Below are positions 37,553 to 46,890 of a stretch of 64,000 bases of DNA, in pieces. A program made the translations under genes and the position numbers. Each line of letters begins with the position of its first letter. Position 1 is the stretch's first letter. Source of the DNA: Campylobacter sp. CNRCH_2014_0184h. GTDB taxonomy: Bacteria > Campylobacterota > Campylobacteria > Campylobacterales > Campylobacteraceae. The stretch lies in NCBI RefSeq assembly GCF_025772985.1, contig NZ_JAKMTB010000004.1, positions 96,563-160,562 on the forward strand. Reading direction: 5' to 3'. The notes beneath the pieces are model-generated. The model searched no databases. It saw only the letters and a list, made by a program, of their open reading frames with translations, and had not been told where the DNA came from.

Positions 37553-38628
37553 GAATTTTACTTTGTATTTTGGGTATAACTGGTGTACTTTTTGCTGTGC
37601 CAAGACCGACTTTTAATGATTTTTTGGGTTGTTATGAAAAAAATAAAGCTAGTATGTTAATTTATGAAGGCTTACCTGCTTTTGCTTTAAATGAAAACAC
37701 CCTAGCAGTAGTTAAAACTAAAAATGCAAAATTAAACAGCTATACTAAATATGATCCTTATTTAAATTTATATTTAGTAAAAACTGATTTTAGTTTAATC
37801 CCAGCGCCTATGGGAAATGAAGAAGAATTAACACGCAATAGCTGGGTGGGAATTTTAGATAATAATCAAAGCTATATAGGACATTTAAAGTATTTTGGAC
37901 AAAGTTTAACAGAGCGTGATCAACTTGATTTTACTTCTAAAATCGGAGAGCTTAACTCACCATGTTGTAAAATGCTTGGTATAAGCTTAGAAGATGGCAA
38001 ACTTATAGGTAATCGCTATCTAAAACACTTTGCAAAATATCCTGATGTTTATTGGGGTGATATAGGTGTGGATTTTGATATGCGTGATGGCAAAATTTAT
38101 GTTAAAAATGTACGTAAAAATGGACAATTTTTACTTAATGATGAGCTTGTGAGTGTAGATGGACAAGTTTATGATGATATAAGAAAATTAAATGAGAAAA
38201 TTTTATTTGCTGATCGTGGTGCAACTTTGTATTTTAATATGCTAAGGGATAATAAAGATGTCAATATTTCTACGACAGTTTTTGATAAAGATTTGGGTAT
38301 ATTTGCTAAACCTAAAAAAGTAGTTCAAGCTAAGCCAACTTCTTTTTATAGCAATCTAGGATTGCGCGTAGATATGAAAATGAATATTACAGAGGTAACT
38401 CCAAATTCTAAAGCGCAAATGGCTGGATTTTTAAAAGGGGATAAAATTTTAAGAATTAATAATCAAAAAATCAACAATTTCAATGAGCTTCAAACCATAT
38501 TAACTCAAGCTAATACTTTTGATGTTTTAGTTTCAAGACAAGCAAGCAATATCCCTTCAGCGAAAAATAATGATTTTGAGCATTTTAATAAAGGATACTT
38601 TGACTTTTTTATAAGGCTAAATAAGTGA
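37549..38628 (+). CDS. Periplasmic PDZ-domain protein
   Basis: A 359-residue protein with a short Sec signal peptide (LLCILGITGVLFAVPRP). The C-terminal PDZ domain (about 265-345) is recognisable by LRVDMKMNITEVTPNSKA, MAGFLKGDKILRINNQKI and FNELQTIL. A DUF-like beta-rich N-terminal domain of unknown role contains GVDFDMRDGKIYVKNV, possibly a second degenerate PDZ. There is no protease catalytic site, so it is more likely an adaptor or a periplasmic binding protein. It overlaps the YbaB gene and ispA by 4 nt each. Confidence 0.8.
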   Translation: MRILLCILGITGVLFAVPRPTFNDFLGCYEKNKASMLIYEGLPAFALNENTLAVVKTKNAKLNSYTKYDPYLNLYLVKTDFSLIPAPMGNEEELTRNSWVGILDNNQSYIGHLKYFGQSLTERDQLDFTSKIGELNSPCCKMLGISLEDGKLIGNRYLKHFAKYPDVYWGDIGVDFDMRDGKIYVKNVRKNGQFLLNDELVSVDGQVYDDIRKLNEKILFADRGATLYFNMLRDNKDVNISTTVFDKDLGIFAKPKKVVQAKPTSFYSNLGLRVDMKMNITEVTPNSKAQMAGFLKGDKILRINNQKINNFNELQTILTQANTFDVLVSRQASNIPSAKNNDFEHFNKGYFDFFIRLNK

Positions 38629-39473
38629 TTTTAGAAAAATTCAAACAGCATTTAGAGCAAAATTTTCCAAAAACTCAAAGCTTTCATCCATTTTTCAATG
38701 AGGCTTTAAAATGGATGTTAGAAGCTGGTGGGAAGCATTTTAGAGCCCAACTGCTTTTAGGGATAGTGAATGCTAAAAATCCTGCTTTGTTTGAAAAGGC
38801 TTTAAATGCGGCTTTGGCTTTGGAATTTATCCACACTTACTCTTTAATACATGATGATTTGCCTGCTATGGATAATGCCTCTTTGCGCAGAGGAAAGCAA
38901 ACTTTACATAAAAAATATGATGAAACCACAGCTATTTTAGTGGGCGATGCTTTAAATACTCAAGCTTTTTTGCTACTTTCCAAACTTGATTTAAAAGAAA
39001 ATGTTAGATTAAAACTCATAGAAACTTTAGCTTTTAATGCAGGGCTTGGTGGTATGATTATCGGTCAGGCGATTGATTGTTATTTTGAAGATATACCTTT
39101 AAATTTAGAGCAAGTTGAGTTTTTGCATATTCATAAAACTGCAAGATTGATTGCAGCAGCTTTAAAAATGGGCTGTGAAATTTGTGAGTTAGATGAAAAA
39201 GAATGTGAGCAAATTTATGAAATAGGGCTTTTGATAGGATTAGTTTTTCAAATCAAAGATGACATTATCGATGCGACTTTAGATGCCCAAGAAGCAGGAA
39301 AGCCAACCCATAATGATTTGCATAAAAATTCTTTTGTAAAACTTTTGGGTTTAGAAGGTGCTAAAAAGGCAAAAGATGATAAAATAGCTTTATGCGAAGA
39401 AAAAATGAAAAATTTAGATTCTAAGCTTGCTAATGAGCTTCAAATTTTGATTGATAAATATTTAAAAGGTTAA
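38625..39473 (+). CDS. ispA: Polyprenyl (farnesyl/geranyl) diphosphate synthase (GTG start)
   Basis: A 282-residue short-chain isoprenyl diphosphate synthase. The first aspartate-rich motif is HDDLPAMDN (D77-D83) and the second is KDDIIDATLD near 216-225. GGKHFRAQLLLG, the IPP-binding basic block, is near 35-46. Makes farnesyl diphosphate, precursor of undecaprenyl phosphate and quinone tails. The start is GTG, overlapping the stop of the PDZ gene (GTGA). tkt follows after 3 nt. Confidence 0.93.
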   Translation: MILEKFKQHLEQNFPKTQSFHPFFNEALKWMLEAGGKHFRAQLLLGIVNAKNPALFEKALNAALALEFIHTYSLIHDDLPAMDNASLRRGKQTLHKKYDETTAILVGDALNTQAFLLLSKLDLKENVRLKLIETLAFNAGLGGMIIGQAIDCYFEDIPLNLEQVEFLHIHKTARLIAAALKMGCEICELDEKECEQIYEIGLLIGLVFQIKDDIIDATLDAQEAGKPTHNDLHKNSFVKLLGLEGAKKAKDDKIALCEEKMKNLDSKLANELQILIDKYLKG

Positions 39474-39476
39474 ACA

Positions 39477-41381
39477 ATGTTACAAAAACAAGCCAACACT
39501 ATAAGATTTTTATGTGCAGATATGATACAAAAGGCAAATTCAGGCCATCCAGGTGCACCTATGGGCTTAGCAGATATTATGAGTGTTTTAAGTACTCATT
39601 TAGTACATAATCCAAAAGATCCTACATGGCTAAACCGCGATAGATTAGTTTTTTCAGGCGGTCATGCTAGTGCTTTACTTTATAGCTTTTTACATTTGAG
39701 TGGTTATGATGTAAGTTTAGAAGATTTAAAAAACTTCCGTCAATTACACTCTAAAACCCCGGGCCATCCTGAAATTTTTACCCCAGGTGTTGAAATTGCT
39801 ACAGGACCTTTAGGACAAGGCATTGCAAATGCGGTTGGTTTTGCTATGGCAGCTAAAAAAGCAAGTTTGCTTTTGGGCGAGGATATTATCAATCACAAAG
39901 TATATTGTTTGTGTGGTGATGGGGATTTACAAGAAGGAATTTCTTATGAGGCTTGTTCTTTAGCAGGACTTCATAAACTTGATAATTTAATCATCATTTA
40001 TGATAGTAATAATATTTCAATCGAAGGTGATGTGGCTATTGCCTTTAATGAAAATGTAAAAGAGCGTTTTAGAGCGCAAAATTTTGAAGTACTTGAGATA
40101 GATGGGCATGATTTTGAGCAAATTGATTTAGCATTAAAAACAGCTAAAGAAAGTAAAAAACCTTGTTTAATTATCGCTCATACTACCATAGCTAAAGGAG
40201 CTTTGGAGCTTGAAGGAAGTCATCATTCTCACGGAGCGCCTTTGGGTGAAGAGCTTATTAAAAAAGCAAAAGAGGCTTTAGGTTTTGATCCACAAAAAAC
40301 TTTTGAAATTCCAGAAGAAGTTAAAATTCGCTTTAATGCCGCAATAGAGCTTGGAGATTTAGCACAAGCTAAGTGGAATCAAAAAGTGCAAAATTTAAAT
40401 GCAGAAAAACAAGCATTGCTAAAAGAGCTTTTAGAGCCTGATTTTTCAAAAATACAATTTCCTGATTTTAAAGGAAAAGATCTAGCTACTAGAGATAGCA
40501 ATGGTATGATTTTAAATGCTATTGCTAAAGCTTTACCGGGATTTTTAGGTGGTAGTGCAGATTTAGGTCCATCAAATAAAACTGAACTAAAAGATATGGG
40601 GGATTTTCCAAATGGAAAAAATATCCACTATGGTATAAGAGAGCATGCAATGGCTGCTATATCAAATGCTTTTGCTAGATATGGTTTGTTTTTGCCTTAT
40701 TGTGCTACCTTTTTTATATTTAGCGAGTATTTAAAACCTGCTGCAAGAATAGCAGCTTTGATGAGAGTTAAACATTTTTTCATTTTTACTCATGATAGTA
40801 TAGGGGTTGGCGAAGATGGCCCAACGCACCAACCTATAGAACAACTTAGCACTTTTAGAGCTATGCCAAATTCATTGACATTTAGAGTAGCTGATGGGGT
40901 TGAAAATGTCAAAGCATGGCAGATTGCACTTAAAACTAATATGCCAAGTGTTTTTGTTTTATCGCGTCAAAAATTAAGCGCTTTAAGTGAGCCTGTTTTT
41001 GGAGATGTGGAAAATGGGGCTTATTTATTAGAAGAAAACGCAAATGCGCAATTTACACTTTTAGCAAGTGGTAGTGAAGTATCATTGTGTTTAAAAGTAG
41101 CTAAGATTTTAAAAGAAAAAGGTGTGATTGCTAATGTAGTTTCTATGCCTTGTTATGAGTTATTCATCGCTCAAGAAAAATCTTATAAAGAAAGAATTTT
41201 ACAAGGTAAGGTTATAGGCGTGGAAGCTGCAAATTCAAATGAACTTTATAGAATTTGTGATGAGCTTTATGGTATAGAAAGTTTTGGTGAGAGTGGTAAA
41301 GATAAAGATGTATTTGAGCATTTTGGATTTAGTGAGGAAAAATTAAGCTCATATGTTTTAAGTTTATGTAATGAAAAATAA
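39477..41381 (+). CDS. tkt: Transketolase
   Basis: A 634-residue thiamine-diphosphate enzyme that moves two-carbon units in the non-oxidative pentose phosphate pathway. It shows KANSGHPGAPMGLADIM, the ThDP motif GDGDLQEGISYEA ending near DSNNISIEG, the pyrimidine domain YGIREHAMAAI and HDSIGVGEDGPTHQPIE. A C-terminal domain is present. In an organism that uses little sugar it mainly supplies pentoses and erythrose-4-phosphate. It overlaps the next gene by 11 nt. Confidence 0.97.
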   Translation: MLQKQANTIRFLCADMIQKANSGHPGAPMGLADIMSVLSTHLVHNPKDPTWLNRDRLVFSGGHASALLYSFLHLSGYDVSLEDLKNFRQLHSKTPGHPEIFTPGVEIATGPLGQGIANAVGFAMAAKKASLLLGEDIINHKVYCLCGDGDLQEGISYEACSLAGLHKLDNLIIIYDSNNISIEGDVAIAFNENVKERFRAQNFEVLEIDGHDFEQIDLALKTAKESKKPCLIIAHTTIAKGALELEGSHHSHGAPLGEELIKKAKEALGFDPQKTFEIPEEVKIRFNAAIELGDLAQAKWNQKVQNLNAEKQALLKELLEPDFSKIQFPDFKGKDLATRDSNGMILNAIAKALPGFLGGSADLGPSNKTELKDMGDFPNGKNIHYGIREHAMAAISNAFARYGLFLPYCATFFIFSEYLKPAARIAALMRVKHFFIFTHDSIGVGEDGPTHQPIEQLSTFRAMPNSLTFRVADGVENVKAWQIALKTNMPSVFVLSRQKLSALSEPVFGDVENGAYLLEENANAQFTLLASGSEVSLCLKVAKILKEKGVIANVVSMPCYELFIAQEKSYKERILQGKVIGVEAANSNELYRICDELYGIESFGESGKDKDVFEHFGFSEEKLSSYVLSLCNEK

Positions 41382-42483
41382 AATCATCAAAGATGTTAAA
41401 AATCAAGAATGCATTTTTAGCGTCTTTGGTATATGGGATAAAACTAGCGTAGGAAAATTAGAAAAATTAGATTTTCCTACTCAAAAAAATATTATTTTTG
41501 ATTTTACAAATTTAGATTTTATAGATACTGCTGGGATTAGGTATTTTCTAGCTTTAGAAAATGAACTTAAGCAAAAAGGTTTTGAGTTTAGTAGAGTAAA
41601 TCTTAAAAGTGAGCATGCTAAGCTTTTTGAACTTTGTCAAAAACACTATAAAAGTTTTCATAATACTCATGAAAATAAAAAAACAATCAAAGATTTTTTT
41701 GAAAATTTAGGAAAAAAGGTTATTGAATCTTTTACACTTTTGGTGCAGTTTTTAAATTTCATAGGGCTTATCATTTATACTTGTTTTAAAACACTTTTAA
41801 ACCCTAAAAAACTTCGCTTTAAGGCATTTTTATATCATGTAGAAAATAGTGCTATTAATGCTTTGCCTATTATTATGCTAACCTCATTACTTGTGGGTGT
41901 GGTGCTTGCTTATCAAGCTGCGTATCAACTTGCACAATTTGGAGCTAATATTTACATTGTCGATTTAATGGGAATTTCTGCTACTAGAGAGCTTGCACCG
42001 TTAATTAGTGCTATTGTTATAGCTGGTAGGAGTGCAAGTTCTTATACAGCTCAAATTGGAGTGATGAAGCTCACTGATGAAATTGATGCGATGAAAACTA
42101 TGGGTTTTAAAGAAAGTGAATTTATCATTTTACCTAGAGTTTTAGCCTTAGCACTTGCTATGCCTTTAGTGGTAATAGTGGCGGATATTTTAAGCATTAT
42201 AGGTGGAATTGTAGTTGCTTGGTTTAGTTTAGAAATTAGTGCAAGTGAGTTTATGAGTCGTTTTAAAGAAGCAGTGGAGCTTAAACATATCATCATAGGG
42301 CTTATAAAGGCACCTATTTTTGGATTTTTGATTGCTTCTATTGCTTGTTTTAGAGGATTTTTTGTGCAAAAAACCACTGAAAGTATAGGTGTTTATACGA
42401 CAAAAAGTGTTGTAAATGCTATTTTTTGGGTGATAGCTTTTGATGCGATTTTTTCTGTATTTTTAACAAAGGCTGGATTTTGA
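41371..42483 (+). CDS. Mla/ABC-type lipid transporter permease with N-terminal STAS domain
   Basis: A 370-residue inner-membrane protein. Residues 1-about 100 form a STAS-like domain with NIIFDFTNLDFIDTAGIRYF. The rest is an MlaE-type permease with about five to six segments and the family motif TRELAPLISAIVIAGRSASSY plus EIDAMKTMGFKESEFIILPR. It forms the membrane core of an intermembrane phospholipid-transport complex with the next three genes. The STAS fusion is known in some MlaE proteins. In C. jejuni the equivalent gene was named iamB, from memory. Confidence 0.9.
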   Translation: MKNKIIKDVKNQECIFSVFGIWDKTSVGKLEKLDFPTQKNIIFDFTNLDFIDTAGIRYFLALENELKQKGFEFSRVNLKSEHAKLFELCQKHYKSFHNTHENKKTIKDFFENLGKKVIESFTLLVQFLNFIGLIIYTCFKTLLNPKKLRFKAFLYHVENSAINALPIIMLTSLLVGVVLAYQAAYQLAQFGANIYIVDLMGISATRELAPLISAIVIAGRSASSYTAQIGVMKLTDEIDAMKTMGFKESEFIILPRVLALALAMPLVVIVADILSIIGGIVVAWFSLEISASEFMSRFKEAVELKHIIIGLIKAPIFGFLIASIACFRGFFVQKTTESIGVYTTKSVVNAIFWVIAFDAIFSVFLTKAGF

Positions 42484-43202
42484 TTATAAAGGCAAAAAAT
42501 ATCAGCACTTATTTTGGAAGTAAATGTGTGCATGAAGATATTAGTTTTGAAGTGCAAGATAATGAAATTTTTGGTATTTTAGGTGGTAGTGGTAGTGGTA
42601 AATCTGTGCTTTTAAGACAAATGTTAATGCTTGAGCATTTTGATAAGGGTGAATATGAAATTTTAGGCAAGAGATTAAAAAATATAAGCGATGAAGATGC
42701 TTTATTTTTGCAAAAACAATGGGGTGTTGTTTTTCAATATGGAGCATTATTTAGCTTTTTTAATATACTTGAAAACATTAGCATACCTTTAGTTGAATAT
42801 ACAAAGCTTAATAAAAATGATATCAAAGAAATAGCCATGATGAAGCTTAAGATGGTGGGGCTTGATGAGAGTGTAGCTAAGCTTTATCCAAGTGAATTAA
42901 GTGGGGGTATGAAAAAAAGAGTGGCCATAGCTAGAGCTTTGGCGCTTGATTCTAAATTGCTTTTTTTAGATGAGCCAACTTCGGGGCTTGATCCTTATAG
43001 TTCGAGAGAATTTGATGAGTTGCTTTTGAGTTTAAAACAAAGCTTTAAATTATGTGTGATTTTAATTACTCATGATAAAGAAAGTATGAAAAATGTATTA
43101 AATCGCTTTTTGATTATAGAGAATAAAAAAGTTGGTTTTTTGGGAAATGTTGAGGCTTTGCAAGAGCAAAATCCAAGACTTTATGAGAGGTTTATGCAAT
43201 AA
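42480..43202 (+). CDS. Mla/ABC-type lipid transporter ATPase (TTG start)
   Basis: A 240-residue ABC ATPase of the MlaF type. Walker A is GGSGSGKS, the signature is ELSGGMKKRVAIARAL, and Walker B is LLFLDEPTSGLDP with H-loop ITHD. It powers the permease encoded upstream. The start is TTG overlapping the preceding stop (TTGA), supported by GGCTGGA upstream and by the normal IKAKNISTYFG N-terminus. In C. jejuni the equivalent is iamA, from memory. Confidence 0.93.
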   Translation: MIIKAKNISTYFGSKCVHEDISFEVQDNEIFGILGGSGSGKSVLLRQMLMLEHFDKGEYEILGKRLKNISDEDALFLQKQWGVVFQYGALFSFFNILENISIPLVEYTKLNKNDIKEIAMMKLKMVGLDESVAKLYPSELSGGMKKRVAIARALALDSKLLFLDEPTSGLDPYSSREFDELLLSLKQSFKLCVILITHDKESMKNVLNRFLIIENKKVGFLGNVEALQEQNPRLYERFMQ

Positions 43203-44029
43203 TGGAAAATAAAGCAAATTATATTTTGATCGGAATTTTTGTTTGTGTGTTATTTTTTATCAGTTTGTTTTTTATAGTGTGGTATGGAAATTTAAAAGAT
43301 GAAAAATCTTTTAAATATTATGAAATTTATATGGAAGAATCAGTTGCAGGGCTTAGTGTCAAAGCTCCGGTTAAATTTTTAGGAGTGGATGTTGGAAGTG
43401 TTGAAAATATTAGCATAGATAGTTCAAGTAATCAACTAAGAGTTAAAATCTTAGTCAAGCTTGATTCTGATTTAGCGGTTAAAACAGATACTTATGCAAG
43501 CTTACAAATTCAAGGTATAACAGGATTTAAGTTTATTCAGCTTGCAGGAGGTAGCGAGGAAGCTAGTGTTTTAAAAGCAGATGGTGATGTATATCCTATT
43601 ATAAAATCAAAAGAAAGTTTTTTTGCAAGCATAGATAAACAAACTTCAAATTTATTAGAATTAATTACCAGTTCAAAAATAAAACTAGAAAGTCTCTTAA
43701 GTGATAAAAATTTAAAAAACATAGAGCGTATTTTACAAAATACATCTGAGTTTTCTGCGTATTTAAATACTAAAACACCAGTATTTTTGGAAAATTTAAA
43801 TAAAACAAGCTCTAAACTTGGTAAAAGTTCAGATGATTTTTCAAATTTTTTAAATAATGCTAATGGCCAACTTAATGAGCTTAATAAAAGTAGAATGCTT
43901 TTAAATGAAAATCTAGATATTTTAAGAGTTTTGTTTTTAGATTTTACACAATTATTAAAAAATTTAAAGCAAAATCCTTCAGATGTGATTTATAAAGATA
44001 AAGTTATTCAATATGCTCCAGGAGAATAA
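43202..44029 (+). CDS. MCE-domain (MlaD-type) lipid-binding protein
   Basis: A 275-residue protein anchored by one N-terminal membrane segment (YILIGIFVCVLFFISLFFIV). The MCE domain (about 38-120) has VAGLSVKAPVKFLGVDVG and LQIQGITGFKFIQLAGG. A long helical, asparagine-rich tail follows. MlaD-type proteins form a periplasmic hexameric ring that carries lipids. The start overlaps the ATPase stop by one base (TAATG). Confidence 0.92.
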   Translation: MENKANYILIGIFVCVLFFISLFFIVWYGNLKDEKSFKYYEIYMEESVAGLSVKAPVKFLGVDVGSVENISIDSSSNQLRVKILVKLDSDLAVKTDTYASLQIQGITGFKFIQLAGGSEEASVLKADGDVYPIIKSKESFFASIDKQTSNLLELITSSKIKLESLLSDKNLKNIERILQNTSEFSAYLNTKTPVFLENLNKTSSKLGKSSDDFSNFLNNANGQLNELNKSRMLLNENLDILRVLFLDFTQLLKNLKQNPSDVIYKDKVIQYAPGE

Positions 44030-44030
44030 A

Positions 44031-44624
44031 ATGAAATTTTTATATATTAGTTTAATAGCTATTTTTTTCAGTGCTTGTTCTTTGATTAGTCCAAATCAAA
44101 CTTTGCCTGCAAATAAATATTTTAGCATTAATTTAGAAAAGCTAGAGCAAAGTCAAAATAAAGTAAAAAATTCTACCATCATGGTTTCTTTACCTAAGGG
44201 CTTATCTTATACTAATGAAATTTTTTATAAAAAAAATCATATTGTTAATGCTTATGTTTATCATTTTTGGAAAGAAAATCCTGCTTTGATGATTAAAACT
44301 TTTTTGGAATTTCATTTGCAAGATTTAGGAGTATTTAAAGCGGTTTTAAATCAAGATAGTCTAGCTAGTGCTGATTATGTTTTAGAAAGTAAAGTAGATA
44401 TTTTAGAGCAAGATTTTAGTGATGAGGTGCATTCTAAAATAAAATTAGGCATTAATTTAAATTTGGTGCAAATAAACACTAAAAAACTTATAGCAAGTAA
44501 GTATTTTTACTACGAAAAAGAATTAAATGATAATAATCCCCAAAATTTAATCCAAAACTACGATGAGGTTTTTTTACTTTTTGCTAAAGATTTTAGAGTT
44601 TGGATAGATCAAAATTTGGAATAA
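44031..44624 (+). CDS. ABC-type lipid transport auxiliary lipoprotein
   Basis: A 197-residue predicted lipoprotein. The N-terminus MKFLYISLIAIFFSAC has a lipobox ending at C16, so it is expected in the outer or inner membrane leaflet. The remainder matches the ABC-type transport auxiliary lipoprotein pattern (NKYFSINLE, VSLPKGLSYTNEIFYKKN, WKENPALMIKTFLEF). I set the start at the ATG at 44031, with GGAG 6 nt before it, since an earlier in-frame codon would destroy the signal peptide. It is the last gene of the operon that begins at 35178. Confidence 0.85.
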   Translation: MKFLYISLIAIFFSACSLISPNQTLPANKYFSINLEKLEQSQNKVKNSTIMVSLPKGLSYTNEIFYKKNHIVNAYVYHFWKENPALMIKTFLEFHLQDLGVFKAVLNQDSLASADYVLESKVDILEQDFSDEVHSKIKLGINLNLVQINTKKLIASKYFYYEKELNDNNPQNLIQNYDEVFLLFAKDFRVWIDQNLE

Positions 44625-44630
44625 AAAATG

Positions 44631-44661
44631 CTTTCCTTAGTTATAGCAATAACAAGGAAGG
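44631..44661 (+). promoter_or_regulatory. Hairpin hiding the ribosome-binding site of the gene at 44668
   Basis: The sequence pairs 44631-44638 with 44654-44661 (8 bp, one G-U) and, after a bulged A, 44640-44644 with 44649-44653 (5 bp) around a 4-nt loop. The right arm AAGGAAGG is the ribosome-binding site of the next gene, 6 nt before its ATG. No U-run follows, so this is better explained as a translation control element than a terminator. Confidence 0.6.
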
Positions 44662-44667
44662 TGTATT

Positions 44668-45189
44668 ATGAGAGATGAATTAGAAATCTTACAAAAGCAT
44701 TTAGGACAAGTAGGTTTAAATATAGATGGTGCAAATTTAAAGCATCAAACACAAAAATTTAGCGAAGATATTACCGATGCAAATGATTTTGTTGGTGCTT
44801 TGCAAATTTTAGATTCTTCGTTGAAAAAAATTTCAAAACTTTTAGAAGATAAAAATTATGAAGATGTGCAAGATAAAGTATTAATCGCAAGTGAAAGTTT
44901 AAAAATAGTAGATAATTGCTCGTTTTTAGGAAATGCTTTATTTGATAATAATTATAATGTAAATGTAGGCTCAAAGACTTTTGCTTTTGAAATTTACAAC
45001 CCTTTAAAAATTTTAGAAACTAGTGATTATGAGGGTATGAAAGCTTATATAATAGATAAAAGAGAAGAAATAGCTTCTATGCTTAGCGAGCTTGCAGTGG
45101 CTATTGCTACTTATAGTCCTAGTCAAAGTTTTGGCGGATCAAGCTATGATTTTATGAATGATTTAGATTTTACTAAGCTTTTTAAATAA
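44668..45189 (+). CDS. Conserved hypothetical cytoplasmic protein
   Basis: A 173-residue acidic protein without signal peptide or membrane segment. Mostly helical at the start (DELEILQKHLGQVGLNI, LQILDSSLKKISKLLEDKNY), then a short beta-like centre and a helical C-terminal part (REEIASMLSELAVAIATY). I do not recognise a catalytic motif. From memory a hypothetical gene sits at this place beside the Mla cluster in C. jejuni. It is separated from that cluster by 43 nt that hold a hairpin over its ribosome-binding site. Confidence 0.7.
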   Translation: MRDELEILQKHLGQVGLNIDGANLKHQTQKFSEDITDANDFVGALQILDSSLKKISKLLEDKNYEDVQDKVLIASESLKIVDNCSFLGNALFDNNYNVNVGSKTFAFEIYNPLKILETSDYEGMKAYIIDKREEIASMLSELAVAIATYSPSQSFGGSSYDFMNDLDFTKLFK

Positions 45190-45226
45190 TACTAAAGGCA
45201 AAAAGCCTTTAGTATGTGTTTTATTT
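45189..45226. terminator. Bidirectional terminator between convergent genes
   Basis: A perfect 11-bp stem ATACTAAAGGC (45189-45199) with GCCTTTAGTAT (45205-45215), loop AAAAA, followed by TGTGTTTTATTT on the plus strand. It serves the hypothetical gene and probably sodC. Confidence 0.88.
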
Positions 45227-45760
45227 AATAACTCCACAAGCCATTCTAGCGCCACCACCGCCAAGTGCTGCAGGATGATCGCTATGATTATCTCCTCCAA
45301 AATGTATCATTAAAGAGTGATTTTTAAGCTCATTAAGAGTTTTGATTTTTGGTGCTAATACAGGATTAATTGCTTTGCCATCTTTTTCTACATAAAGTGG
45401 TGGTAAATCACCTCTGTGGCCTTTATCATCCCATGGGCTTGAGTGTGCGTCAGTTTTTTCAGGATCCCAGTGACCACCAGCTTTCATACCTAAACCCTTA
45501 TCAGTTGCTCCACAATCAGCGTTTGCATGAACATGAAAACCATGAATTCCACTTTCTAAACCTTGAAGATTTGGGTAAAACGCTACTCCATAAGGAGTTT
45601 GTACTGCTACTACTTCACCTGCGTTTTTGTTGGCATTTTTATCAAGAATTTCCATTTTGATAACTAAATGATCTTTTTGTGCTTTTGGATCAAAATTTTC
45701 CAAATTTGCCCCAATTAAAAAACTTGATGCTAGTAAAGATCCTAGAATTATTTTTCTCAT
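45221..45760 (-). CDS. sodC: Copper/zinc superoxide dismutase
   Basis: A 179-residue periplasmic enzyme that converts superoxide to peroxide and oxygen. A signal peptide is present ([15 protein letters not shown]). Metal ligands are visible in [10 protein letters not shown] (H76, H78), [16 protein letters not shown] and the C-terminal NHSDHP. The loop cysteine is in ADCGA and its partner in RMACGVIK. It has an AAAGGAG ribosome-binding site and its own promoter. Peroxide produced could be handled by the di-heme peroxidase encoded elsewhere in the window. Confidence 0.96.
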   Translation of the reverse strand: MRKIILGSLLASSFLIGANLENFDPKAQKDHLVIKMEILDKNANKNAGEVVAVQTPYGVAFYPNLQGLESGIHGFHVHANADCGATDKGLGMKAGGHWDPEKTDAHSSPWDDKGHRGDLPPLYVEKDGKAINPVLAPKIKTLNELKNHSLMIHFGGDNHSDHPAALGGGGARMACGVIK

Positions 45761-45788
45761 TTTCTCTCCTTTTGTTAAAAATTATTTT

Positions 45789-45794
45789 ATTGTA
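45789..45794 (-). promoter_or_regulatory. Extended -10 box of sodC
   Basis: TACAAT preceded by TGC on the minus strand (TGCTACAAT), 29 nt before the sodC ATG. Confidence 0.55.
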
Positions 45795-45861
45795 GCATAT
45801 ATTATTAATAAAAAGTATTTTTTGATAAATAAAAATAATATAGAAGTAAAAATGATGGTTT

Positions 45862-45894
45862 AAGTAAAACTTTTAAGCCTTTTGGCTTAAAAGT
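45862..45894 (-). terminator. Terminator of the zinc-ribbon protein gene
   Basis: On the minus strand ACTTTTAAGCC and GGCTTAAAAGT form an 11-bp stem around AAAA, followed by TTTA. The stem includes the stop codon of the gene ending at 45887. Confidence 0.75.
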
Positions 45895-46144
45895 CAAATA
45901 ATTCTCCAAGCCAACTTTCTTTTTTCTTGTATTTATAACCATTGTTATGATGATAGTTTGCTTGTTGGTTATAGTTTTGTTGATGAGATTGTTGTGGCGC
46001 GCTTTGAGATGTACTTCTTTCTATGATTTTATCAAGTTCACCACGATCAAGCCAAACACCACGGCATTTTGGACAATAATCAATCTCAACTCCATTTCTT
46101 TCACTCATTAATAAAGCTGTATTTGCACAAACTGGGCAATTCAT
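45887..46144 (-). CDS. Small zinc-ribbon (TFIIB-type) protein
   Basis: An 85-residue protein. The N-terminal zinc ribbon has C3, C6, C24 and C27 (MNCPVC and YCPKCRGVWLDRGELDKI), which is the zf-TFIIB family signature. A Gln/Asn/His-rich linker and a conserved short C-terminal ESWLGELFDF follow. Family function is not established; it could bind nucleic acid or act as a zinc-dependent partner. It is a single gene between sodC and ung with its own terminator. Confidence 0.85.
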   Translation of the reverse strand: MNCPVCANTALLMSERNGVEIDYCPKCRGVWLDRGELDKIIERSTSQSAPQQSHQQNYNQQANYHHNNGYKYKKKESWLGELFDF

Positions 46145-46192
46145 ATTTATCCTTTATAAAAATTTTCCTAAAGTATATAGGTTTAAAGTAAA

Positions 46193-46882
46193 TTATGAGT
46201 TTAAGTCCCAATCAATAGGACTTTTGCCAAGTTTTAATAAAATTTCATTACTTTTTGAAAAATGTTTGCACCCTAAAAAAGCATTCCTTGCTAAAGGTGA
46301 AGGATGTGCTGCTTCTAGGATAAAGTGTTTTTGAGGGTTGATTAAAACTTTTTTATTTTTAGCATAATTTCCCCAAAGCAAAAACACTAATCCCTCTTTT
46401 TCATCGCTAAGTTTTGATATAACTGCATCGGTAAATTTTTGCCAGCCAAAATGTGCGTGTGAAGCAGGTTTGTTTGCTTCTACACTTAAGATAGAGTTTA
46501 AAAGTAAAATTCCTTGTTTAGCCCATTTGCTAAGATCTCCATGCCTTGCTATAGGAATGTTTAAATCATCTTGTAATTCTTTGTAGATATTAAGTAAAGA
46601 TGGAGGAATTCTAACTCCTATTGGCACACTAAAGCTTAAACCCATAGCTTGATTTGGGTTGTGATAAGGATCTTGTCCTAAAAGTATGATTTTTAAATCC
46701 TGCAAAGGGGCTAGGTTAAATGCATTAAAGATTAAATTTGCTGGTGGATATATAGTTTTTCCTTCGCTTAAGGCATTGATATAATGAGTTTTTATCTCTA
46801 AAAAATAAGGTTTTAAAAACTCATCTTTTAAGAATTCTTTCCAAGTTTGTTCTATTTTTATTTTTTCTAAACAAATATCCAT
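46193..46882 (-). CDS. ung: Uracil-DNA glycosylase
   Basis: Removes uracil from DNA in base-excision repair. The 229-residue protein has the family 1 water-activating loop LLGQDPYHNPNQAMGLSFS (D71, H74 region), LLLNSILSVEANKPASH and the C-terminal AAHPSPLAR minor-groove loop. The start is the ATG at 46882 (MDICLEK), preceded by AAGGA. An in-frame codon five residues upstream is less likely. It lies 8 nt after the histidine kinase gene and is probably co-transcribed. Confidence 0.96.
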   Translation of the reverse strand: MDICLEKIKIEQTWKEFLKDEFLKPYFLEIKTHYINALSEGKTIYPPANLIFNAFNLAPLQDLKIILLGQDPYHNPNQAMGLSFSVPIGVRIPPSLLNIYKELQDDLNIPIARHGDLSKWAKQGILLLNSILSVEANKPASHAHFGWQKFTDAVISKLSDEKEGLVFLLWGNYAKNKKVLINPQKHFILEAAHPSPLARNAFLGCKHFSKSNEILLKLGKSPIDWDLNS

Positions 46883-46890
46883 TTTTATCC

